DNA of 64,000 nt from Providencia hangzhouensis (lineage in GTDB: Bacteria; Pseudomonadota; Gammaproteobacteria; Enterobacterales; Enterobacteriaceae). Both the position numbers and the translations under genes were made by a program. Below the pieces are notes generated by a model. It saw only the letters and a list, made by a program, of their open reading frames with translations. It searched no databases and was not told the origin of the DNA. This document shows, piece by piece, positions 56,678-64,000 of this stretch; position 1 is the stretch's first letter, and each line of letters begins with the position of its first letter. Where the stretch lies: NCBI RefSeq assembly GCF_029193595.2, contig NZ_CP135052.1, forward strand, positions 1,240,001-1,304,000. The letters are read 5' to 3'.

Positions 56678-57681
56678 TATACGGGCCTAAAGCCTCCTGG
56701 AGATAATGAGTTGCGTAAGTGTTCACTATCTGCGTTTTGTTGGGTAAGCACTAAAATCGGCGGGCTTATATTGTTTGGAACCGGCTGCTTTTGTAGTACT
56801 TTGATGGCTTGTTCAATCACTAGCTCACCTTGCCAAACCATTTGGTCGCTGGCAGCCATAATAATTCGGCCTCTTTTTAACCCGCGGTAGACTTGGTGAG
56901 AAAGGTAAAAAGAGACAATATTCAATGGGTTCGTTAAGTTTCGGCCTTCACCCATTGCGGCCTCAGCAGCAATAGCAGTGCCAACGACGACATCGACATC
57001 AGGGTTACGCTCTAACATTTCATGTAATAGATTGCGTTGAACCTCAAGGTCGTTATCCCCTTGCGCCACATCCACAATTTGTACTTGGCTACCTGCAATA
57101 GCTTCTCGGAATCCTTGCTCCATTTCATGGCTGCCTCCGGCATTTAATGGGCCAGGCATAAGTAAAACTTTCAATGGCTTACCTTGACTCCATTGGACTA
57201 AATAGCGCCCCGGTTGATAACCCATTTGAAACCAAGGTACACCAACGCGGGTTTTAATTGTTTTATCGTGTGTAGCATTGATGACTTCAATGACAGGCGT
57301 ATTTTCTACCAGTTGGCTAAGGTTTGGAAAAGTTGTGGTGCTACTGCCTAGTAAGATGGCATCTGCTCCCCATTGTTGGCACTGTGTAATTTGCTTTTGT
57401 TGGGTTGCTAGTTGGTTATATCCACCGGCTTCTAATACGTTTAGGTCAATGCCATAGTGTTTTGCCGCTTTTTGCATTCCGTAATTAATTGATAACCAAT
57501 AAGAATCTTTTAGGCTAGGATAAAGTGCACACAACTTCCATGTTTTTGTGGCGGTAACGGGATCATGCGGTTGCTGATCAAAATGCAGTGTGTCACGCCA
57601 CTGAATTAGTGAGCTATCGTGCGCCGTTGCTAGGCTCAACAACGAGTGAAATGTGAACAGTAGTAAAATCAATACACGCAT
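56650..57681 (-). CDS. torT: Periplasmic TMAO-sensing protein TorT
   Basis: 343 residues (E. coli 342), signal peptide ending LATA. Periplasmic-binding-protein fold of the ribose-binding class: WKLCALYPSLKDSYWLSINYG, ADAILLGSSTTTFPN and VVVGTAIAAEAAMGE. It binds TMAO and then TorS to switch on the phosphorelay. Transcribed divergently from torS, as in E. coli. Confidence 0.95.
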   Translation of the reverse strand: MRVLILLLFTFHSLLSLATAHDSSLIQWRDTLHFDQQPHDPVTATKTWKLCALYPSLKDSYWLSINYGMQKAAKHYGIDLNVLEAGGYNQLATQQKQITQCQQWGADAILLGSSTTTFPNLSQLVENTPVIEVINATHDKTIKTRVGVPWFQMGYQPGRYLVQWSQGKPLKVLLMPGPLNAGGSHEMEQGFREAIAGSQVQIVDVAQGDNDLEVQRNLLHEMLERNPDVDVVVGTAIAAEAAMGEGRNLTNPLNIVSFYLSHQVYRGLKRGRIIMAASDQMVWQGELVIEQAIKVLQKQPVPNNISPPILVLTQQNADSEHLRNSLSPGGFRPVYQYTSAAKK

Positions 57682-57765
57682 GATAGCCTCACAAACCAGA
57701 AACCTTTATCCTAAATGCATTCTTGCTGCTAACTCAACTATTTTAATTTTTAGGCTAACCAAACC

Positions 57766-60519
57766 GTGAATTTATCACTAACTAGACGACTATGGATGGG
57801 CTTTGCGTTGATGGCTGCATTGACCTTTATTAGCACCCTTGTGGGATGGTACAACTTACGTTTTGTTAGCCAAGTTGAACAGGCCAACACCGAGGCTCTG
57901 ATCCCAACCATGAATATGGCAAGGCAACTGAGTGAAGCGAGCGCTTGGGAGCTATTTTCTGCACAAAATCTCACAAATGCAGATAGCGAAAGTATTTGGT
58001 TAGCACAAGGACGAATGTTAACGGCACAAAGCCTTAAAATCACTAATTTACTGAAAATATTAAGAGAGCAAGGCTTTAATACACAAAATATTGAACAACA
58101 AGAAAAAGAAATTGCTCAGTCATTAAGCCAACAGGGTGAATTAGTTGGGCAGCGGTTAAAACTGCGCGCAGAGCAACAACAATTAAGGCAGCATATCATT
58201 GCGGCGGCGGGTGATATCGCTCAAATGGCACATGGTCAGGCAAACAATGCCGCCACCTCAGCGGGAGCAACTCAAGTCAGTATTTACGACCTTATTGAAA
58301 GGAAACAAGGGGAACAAGCACAACAAGCCCTTGATCAACTAATTGATATTGACCTTGAATATGCCAGCCAAATGAATGAGCTTCGATTAAGCGCGATGCG
58401 TGTACAGCAAATGGTACTTAATTTAGGTTCAAACCAGCCCCACCGCAATATGGCAGAATTAGAAAAACAGTTGAATTCTGCAGTTAAAATCTTACAACGT
58501 CGGCAAAAATATATTGAAGACCCTGCAGTGCGAGGCCAAGTAGAAAACGCGTTAAATAGCGTGAAGCGCTATACCGAGTTAATCGCGTTGTACCGGCAAG
58601 ATAACGACATCACAACACGTTTACAGATTTTATCACAAAATAATATTGACCAATTTGCACGTTTTAGTAGTGAAGTAGCGCAATTAGTTGACATCATTGA
58701 GCTTCGTAACCAAACCGCATTGGGACAACTTAAACAAGCCAGTGAACGAGGGCAGAATTGGTTGTTAGCATTGAGTATTGTCTCATTACTCTCACTTATC
58801 TTGATCCTTTGGCGAGTGGTTTATCGTTTAGTGACAAAGCCGCTGGCACAGCAAACCCAAGCCCTTCAACGCTTATTAGAGGGCGATATTGACTCTGCAT
58901 TTCCTGAAACTGCAGGGGTAAAAGAGCTTGATACGATTGGCCGTTTAATGGATGCATTTCGTGAAAGTGTTCATGCCTTGAATAATCAGCGTGAACAGCT
59001 AGCAGACGAAGTCAAAGCGAGGACGGCAGAATTGCGCGTGATGGTTGTTGAGCACCGCAAAGCTCGTTCTGAAGCAGAACAAGCCAATCAGGCTAAATCG
59101 GCATTTTTAGCGGCAATGAGCCATGAAATTCGCACTCCTCTTTATGGGATTTTGGGGACAGCGCAGCTGTTATTAGAAAATAAAGCACTTAACCAATATC
59201 ATGATGATTTATATGCGATTACTGACTCAGGTGAATCTTTATTAGCAATTTTGAATGACATTTTGGACTACTCCGCAATTGAAGCAGGGGGACAAAATGT
59301 TTCCATCAATGATGAGCCTTTTGAGCCCAAGCCGTTATTAGAAAGTACTTTGTATTTAATGAATGCCAGTAATAAAAATAGTGCTATTCAGTTAGTTGCA
59401 GATATTGCGGATGATTTGCCGATTGCTTTACAAGGGGACCCGCTACGGATCCGACAAATTATCACGAATTTACTCAGTAATGCATTGCGCTTTACTCAAA
59501 AGGGGCAAATCACTTTGCGTAGTTGCCGTTATGGTAAATATTGGTTTATTGAAGTGGAAGACACAGGGTGTGGCATTGATAGCTCGCGATTTACTGATAT
59601 TTTTAAGCCATTTGTGCAAGTAGATAGCCAGCGGGGTGGTACAGGACTTGGGCTGACAATTAGTGCAAGTCTAGCGCAAGCGATGGGAGGTGAATTGACG
59701 GTTAGTAGCCAGTTGGGGAGCGGGAGCTGCTTTCGTTTAACATTGCCGCTATGTATCACCTCTCATCCAGTGGGTAAATCGGCTGAGCTGCCATTAGACA
59801 TGCGAGGTGTGAATTTATTACTCATAGAAGACAACCCATTGACTCAAAAAATCAGTGGAGAAATGTTAACCCGCAGTGGGGCTCAGGTAACCATTGTTGG
59901 CTCTGCTGCTGAGGCTTTGGCGACTCTACAAGCTGGTCAACAATTTACGGCGGCATTGGTGGATTTTGGCTTACCTGACATCGATGGTATCACCTTGGCT
60001 AAACAAATAGCGAAAACTTACCCTACATTGATTTTGATTGGTTTTAGTGCTCATGTGATTGATGAAACATTGCGCCAACGAACCAGCCAAGTTTTTCGCG
60101 GTATCATTCAAAAACCGGTACCAAGAGATATGTTAAATCAATTAATTGTTAAATATATTTCAGGTGGTGAATATACATTGTCTGATTCTGGTGTTCAGGG
60201 AGAAGTTACAAATTTACAACAACTTGCCAGTGATGCCGAATTAATGGGATTCCAGAAAATTCGCGAATGGGTGAGTATTTTTAAACAACATTCCTTGCCT
60301 TTGCTCGATCAAATTGACATTGCACGAGCAGAAAGTAACGCAGAACAAATAAAGCGCCTTGCTCACCAGTTAAAAAGCAGTTGTGCCAGTTTGGGAATGC
60401 AAAATGCAGTACAAAGCTGCGTATTATTAGAACAGCAGCCAATGGCGGATACCCAATTGAAGGATGATATCCAGCAAGGCTTACGGGCTATTGATCAATG
60501 GTTGAATAAAATACATTGA
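57766..60519 (+). CDS. torS: Hybrid sensor kinase TorS
   Basis: 917 residues with a GTG start (E. coli 914). N-terminal membrane helix, a long helical periplasmic sensor (about residues 35-330), second membrane helix near 331-350, HAMP linker, HisKA with His453 (SHEIRTPL), HATPase (GTGLGLTIS), receiver with Asp733 (LVDFGLPD) and Hpt with His867 (AHQLKSSC). It senses TMAO-loaded TorT and phosphorylates TorR by a four-step relay. All phosphotransfer residues are intact. Confidence 0.96.
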   Translation: MNLSLTRRLWMGFALMAALTFISTLVGWYNLRFVSQVEQANTEALIPTMNMARQLSEASAWELFSAQNLTNADSESIWLAQGRMLTAQSLKITNLLKILREQGFNTQNIEQQEKEIAQSLSQQGELVGQRLKLRAEQQQLRQHIIAAAGDIAQMAHGQANNAATSAGATQVSIYDLIERKQGEQAQQALDQLIDIDLEYASQMNELRLSAMRVQQMVLNLGSNQPHRNMAELEKQLNSAVKILQRRQKYIEDPAVRGQVENALNSVKRYTELIALYRQDNDITTRLQILSQNNIDQFARFSSEVAQLVDIIELRNQTALGQLKQASERGQNWLLALSIVSLLSLILILWRVVYRLVTKPLAQQTQALQRLLEGDIDSAFPETAGVKELDTIGRLMDAFRESVHALNNQREQLADEVKARTAELRVMVVEHRKARSEAEQANQAKSAFLAAMSHEIRTPLYGILGTAQLLLENKALNQYHDDLYAITDSGESLLAILNDILDYSAIEAGGQNVSINDEPFEPKPLLESTLYLMNASNKNSAIQLVADIADDLPIALQGDPLRIRQIITNLLSNALRFTQKGQITLRSCRYGKYWFIEVEDTGCGIDSSRFTDIFKPFVQVDSQRGGTGLGLTISASLAQAMGGELTVSSQLGSGSCFRLTLPLCITSHPVGKSAELPLDMRGVNLLLIEDNPLTQKISGEMLTRSGAQVTIVGSAAEALATLQAGQQFTAALVDFGLPDIDGITLAKQIAKTYPTLILIGFSAHVIDETLRQRTSQVFRGIIQKPVPRDMLNQLIVKYISGGEYTLSDSGVQGEVTNLQQLASDAELMGFQKIREWVSIFKQHSLPLLDQIDIARAESNAEQIKRLAHQLKSSCASLGMQNAVQSCVLLEQQPMADTQLKDDIQQGLRAIDQWLNKIH

Positions 60520-60570
60520 CTCTTTAACTAGCCCGTAAGGTTAACAAAGATATATATTCAGGACAAAAGC

Positions 60571-61734
60571 TTAGCGAGCAACCCGTAGGCCCCCGGTCAC
60601 ACCTTGTGGGCTCCAAAGTATTTGCCATAATTGAATATCTCTCGCTCTAAATGCACCTGCACAAGCATTTAAATAATAAGAAAACATGCGTTTGAAGCGA
60701 GGCGTATAATTATCTTCGAGCTCTGGCCAAGCCGCTTGAAAACGGGAATACCACGCCATAAGTGTATGGTCATAATCTGCACCAAAATTATGCCAATCCT
60801 CCATGACCAGTTTGCCTTCGCTGGTTTCGCCAATATTTTGTACAGACGGTAGGCAGCCGTTTGGGAAAATATACTTGTTAGTCCATGGGTCGACATTTAC
60901 TTTATTTTGATTAGAGCCAATGGTGTGAAGTAAAAACAAACCATTAGTTTTTAAATTGCGTTGAATAACATCAAAGTAAGTCGCATAGTTTTTAGGCCCG
61001 ACATGCTCAAACATGCCTACAGAGACAATACGGTCAAATTGGTCGTTGAGATTCCGATAATCGTCTAATTTAATATCGACATCTAAGCCTGCACAGCGAG
61101 CTTGAGCATATTTTTGTTGCTCAGCGGAAATAGTGACACCCGTGACAGAAACTCCATAATTTTTTGCTGCATAGGCAGCTAGCCCGCCCCATCCACAGCC
61201 GATATCCAGTAATCGCATACCTGGTTTTAATTGCAGTTTTTCGCAGATTAAATTTAATTTTTGTTCTTGAGCAAGAGGGAGGTTTTCAGGAACCGTTTCT
61301 AAACCTTTCCAGTAGCCGCAAGAATATTGCATATAAGGGTCGAGCATCAGGGAAAATAAGTCATTCCCGAGGTCGTAATGTTCTTCTCCAACAATGCGAG
61401 CACGTTTTAGGGTTTGTAAATTGCGAACGCGTGCGACAGCAATTTTCAATGTATCACTGAAATTATGAGGTATTTTTTTATCGAGCTTATGGCGTAATAC
61501 ATGTTGGAAAAATATGTCTAAACGTTCGCAATCCCACCAACCATCCATATAGCTTTCACCTAATCCTAATGAGCCTTGTTGTAGTACTCGTTTAAAGAAT
61601 TGGTGGTTGTGAACTTGAATATCGAAAGGGCGGGAGCCATTAATTTTAATACCAGCTTCACTTAATAATTCAGCAGCAATGCGTTGCCAAGAATCGATAG
61701 TATTTTTTTGGTTAACGACTTGTTCAGTACTCAT
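60571..61734 (-). CDS. cfa: Cyclopropane-fatty-acyl-phospholipid synthase
   Basis: 387 residues from the ATG five bases after GGAG (E. coli 382). Transfers a methylene group from S-adenosylmethionine to unsaturated chains in membrane phospholipids. SAM motif LLDIGCGWGGLAAYA near residue 175 and active-site parts EHYDLGNDLFSLMLD near 127, YSCGYW and GMFEHVGPKNY near 240 are present. A single gene; stationary-phase control is known in E. coli but no promoter is called here. Confidence 0.96.
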   Translation of the reverse strand: MSTEQVVNQKNTIDSWQRIAAELLSEAGIKINGSRPFDIQVHNHQFFKRVLQQGSLGLGESYMDGWWDCERLDIFFQHVLRHKLDKKIPHNFSDTLKIAVARVRNLQTLKRARIVGEEHYDLGNDLFSLMLDPYMQYSCGYWKGLETVPENLPLAQEQKLNLICEKLQLKPGMRLLDIGCGWGGLAAYAAKNYGVSVTGVTISAEQQKYAQARCAGLDVDIKLDDYRNLNDQFDRIVSVGMFEHVGPKNYATYFDVIQRNLKTNGLFLLHTIGSNQNKVNVDPWTNKYIFPNGCLPSVQNIGETSEGKLVMEDWHNFGADYDHTLMAWYSRFQAAWPELEDNYTPRFKRMFSYYLNACAGAFRARDIQLWQILWSPQGVTGGLRVAR

Positions 61735-62206
61735 CTGATCTCCAATTTTTTTCAAAGTGGGATTCAGAGAACTTTATTTGTGACGTATTCGCGGTACAGC
61801 AAAACAGGAATATTGGCCACCGCTGCATGACAGTCAGTGTATTAGCGTTATTGTTGCTATAAATAAAGCTCAAATCCAGTTTCAGATAACTCTCTAAAAA
61901 ATATAAAACGTTCGCATTGAATTTCAATAGAAATTGCGCTTAATACTTAGAAATGGCACTTATAACCAAAAAAGGAGTTCTTATAAGACGTTTATTTGCT
62001 CACCAAAGCTTTCAAGCTCTGCAATAAGTATTGGATTAAGTCTAGTATATAGGAATGAATTTTGTGTAAGAATTACGTTATTAGTTGCTTTTTATCCGAT
62101 TAAGATTAGTTCTTCGGGCTGGTTTTATTTAAATTAATGATGAGCTATAAGACAATTGGCTCACCTACTGTTGTAGAGAGCCATTTTGGAATAAAAAAAT
62201 TAATGG
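61735..62206. other. Intergenic region between cfa and codA
   Basis: 472 AT-rich bases covering the cfa upstream region and the codA 3' end. A few short open frames on the plus strand have no ribosome sites or recognisable content. No strong hairpin was found. Confidence 0.4.
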
Positions 62207-63499
62207 TTAGATTTTTGGAGTATATCCATAACGGATTGTTTCCGTTTGTTCTAAATGAATTTGGGTTACCGCAGGTTGGGTATTGGCAATCACCTGACCA
62301 TCACGAACCGAATAACGTACAGGAACTTGACGGCGCACGGCATCGAAGCCATTTTCTGCAGGTAAAATCAATAAACTAGCGCGTTTTCCTTCACTAACGC
62401 CATAATCTTGCAAGTTCAACGTACGTGCGCTGTACTCACTAATCAGTTTCAGCCCATCATTGATTTGCTGGTAACCCATTAATTGGCAAACATGTAACCC
62501 CATATGCAGGACTTGCAGCATATTAGCTGTACCAAGTGGGTACCAAGGGTCAAAAACATCATCGTGGCCGAAGCAGACATTAATATCTGCGGCTAGCATC
62601 TCTTTCACTCGCGTAATCCCACGGCGTTTTGGATAAGTATCAAAGCGGCCTTGTAAGTGAATATTCACTAGCGGGTTAGCCACAAAGTTAATCCCAGACA
62701 TTTTTAGCAGACGAAATAAACGGGAAGTATAAGCGCCATTGTATGAATGCATCGCAGTAGTATGGCTTGCCGTGACGCGAGAACCCATCCCCTGTGCATG
62801 TGCTAGCGCTGCGACAGTTTCCACAAAACGGGATTGCTCATCATCGATTTCATCACAGTGGACATCAATCAAACGGTCATATTTTTGTGCTAAAGCGAAC
62901 GTTTTATGGAGTGATTCTACACCATACTCACGAGTAAATTCGAAATGTGGAATAGCACCAACGACGTCGGCTCCAAGGCGTAGTGCTTCTTCTAACAAGG
63001 CTTCGCCATTTGGATAAGACAAAATACCTTCTTGTGGAAAAGCAACAATTTGCACATCAACCCAAGGCGCGATTTCTTGTTTTACTTCTAACATCGCTTT
63101 CAGTGCGGTTAATGTTGGGTCTGACACATCCACATGGGTGCGAACATGTTGAATACCATTGGCAATTTGCCATTTAAGGGTTTGCCACGCGCGGTTTTTA
63201 ACATCCTCGTGGGTAAGCATCGCTTTGCGCTCCGCCCAACGTTCAATGCCTTCAAAGAGTGTTCCAGACTGGTTCCAGCTTGGTTGCCCAGCGGTTTGAG
63301 TAGTATCCAAGTGAATGTGTGGCTCAACGAAGGGCGCGGTCACCAAACCACCTTCACCGTCTAAGCTGTTTGGCAATATTTCGCCTTCATGTTGTGGAAG
63401 GATAGCTTGAATTTTTTGGTTTTCGATATCAATACGCCACAGCCCATCACGCTCGGGTAAACGGATATTATGGATATGTTTGATAGTATGATTAAGCAC
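62207..63499 (-). CDS. codA: Cytosine deaminase
   Basis: 430 residues (E. coli 427). Deaminates cytosine to uracil and ammonia in pyrimidine salvage. Amidohydrolase metal sites are visible: PHIHLD near residue 61, [10 protein letters not shown] near 215, the [11 protein letters not shown] loop near 245 and [10 protein letters not shown] near 314. Its start overlaps the codB stop by eight bases, giving the codBA operon. Confidence 0.97.
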   Translation of the reverse strand: MLNHTIKHIHNIRLPERDGLWRIDIENQKIQAILPQHEGEILPNSLDGEGGLVTAPFVEPHIHLDTTQTAGQPSWNQSGTLFEGIERWAERKAMLTHEDVKNRAWQTLKWQIANGIQHVRTHVDVSDPTLTALKAMLEVKQEIAPWVDVQIVAFPQEGILSYPNGEALLEEALRLGADVVGAIPHFEFTREYGVESLHKTFALAQKYDRLIDVHCDEIDDEQSRFVETVAALAHAQGMGSRVTASHTTAMHSYNGAYTSRLFRLLKMSGINFVANPLVNIHLQGRFDTYPKRRGITRVKEMLAADINVCFGHDDVFDPWYPLGTANMLQVLHMGLHVCQLMGYQQINDGLKLISEYSARTLNLQDYGVSEGKRASLLILPAENGFDAVRRQVPVRYSVRDGQVIANTQPAVTQIHLEQTETIRYGYTPKI

Positions 63500-64000
63500 G
63501 GGTCATCTCCGAATCAGTAGTATGGCGGCGATTTAATAATGGGTTAAGGATAGCGTAACATAATGCACCACCCAGCACGGCATTGACAGGGACAATACCG
63601 GGTAACCAGTTACCTGCGATAACCCCAGCGGCAACAGCGATTAATGCACTGATGTTGACATCACGCATTTTACTGCGGTCAAAGGTTTCATAGCGGTGAC
63701 GGTACATGAGGTAGTCTGCGATGATAATTCCACCAATAGGAGGAATAGCCGCTGATAAGAAAGTTAGCCAGCCGACAAAATTATTATATAGCCACAGTGC
63801 GCATAGCGTTCCTACCAGTCCATTGACAATGGATAAGGTTTTGCTGGATAAGCCGGTGATATTGGCAAACCCCAAGCCTGACGCGTATAGGGCGTTATCA
63901 TTAGTTGTCCAAATATTTAGACCTAAAACGATAATTGCGGGTAATAGTAAACCTTGAGCAATCATCACATCAGAGATATCTGCCATACCTAATGATGCAG
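63492..64000 (-). CDS. codB: Cytosine permease, C-terminal part (truncated by window end)
   Basis: The frame runs past the last base, so the start is missing; about 169 residues remain of about 419. Hydrophobic helices with [20 protein letters not shown] and [18 protein letters not shown] match E. coli CodB closely. It imports cytosine for CodA. The operon promoter lies outside the window. Confidence 0.95.
   Translation of the reverse strand, partial: ASLGMADISDVMIAQGLLLPAIIVLGLNIWTTNDNALYASGLGFANITGLSSKTLSIVNGLVGTLCALWLYNNFVGWLTFLSAAIPPIGGIIIADYLMYRHRYETFDRSKMRDVNISALIAVAAGVIAGNWLPGIVPVNAVLGGALCYAILNPLLNRRHTTDSEMTRA

Noticed and set aside
61934..62379. Two short plus-strand open frames between cfa and codA
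   Set aside because: No ribosome sites, no family resemblance, and the second runs antisense into the well-supported codA.

Overview
The window is chromosomal DNA of a member of the Morganellaceae, most likely a Providencia. The housekeeping proteins are close to their Escherichia coli counterparts in motif and length, while base composition is moderately AT-rich. The neighbourhood ybbP / purEK / lpxH-ppiB-cysS / ybcJ-folD / argU follows the E. coli 11-12 min order. The fimbrial operon ends with a small MrpJ-type regulator gene, as in Proteus and Providencia. No sequence search was possible, so the genus is an inference.

Layout. 1-15.2 kb is core: the end of ybbP, a secreted phytase-like esterase with a possible Pho-type promoter, an MFS transporter, purEK under a near-perfect PurR box, lpxH, ppiB, cysS, the fructose PTS operon fruBKA with a Cra operator inside its promoter, ybcJ, folD and tRNA-Arg(UCU). 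15.3-19.8 kb is an island beside that tRNA: a P4-type integrase followed by a very AT-rich three-gene cassette (DNA methyltransferase, DUF262 protein, HEPN protein with an intact RNase motif), which I read as a candidate anti-phage system. 20.2-24.5 kb is a complete arsRDABC operon that keeps the key cysteines of the plasmid R773 proteins. 24.6-37.5 kb holds an EvgAS/BvgAS-like phosphorelay, a divergent chaperone-usher fimbrial operon with four small pilin genes in an apparent A-B-A-B duplication, and the MrpJ-like gene.

37.9-43.4 kb is a little-understood catabolic locus: a CysB-like LysR regulator, two M20 amidohydrolases and a two-gene DUF3100-type membrane system. After a polyamine-acetyltransferase-like GNAT gene, 44.7-50.0 kb encodes a haem acquisition system of the hemophilin/type XI secretion kind: a secreted TbpB-fold protein, a Slam outer membrane translocator and a TonB-dependent receptor, behind a putative Fur box. 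An NAD(P)-binding protein and a remnant of an Rpn-family nuclease follow.

51.5-60.5 kb is the complete TMAO respiration locus torCAD / torR / torT / torS in the E. coli arrangement, with four recognisable tor boxes between torC and torR. cfa, codA and the start-truncated codB close the window. Core metabolism thus alternates with accessory blocks for defence, metal resistance, adhesion and haem uptake. No insertion sequence, CRISPR array or rRNA gene was seen.
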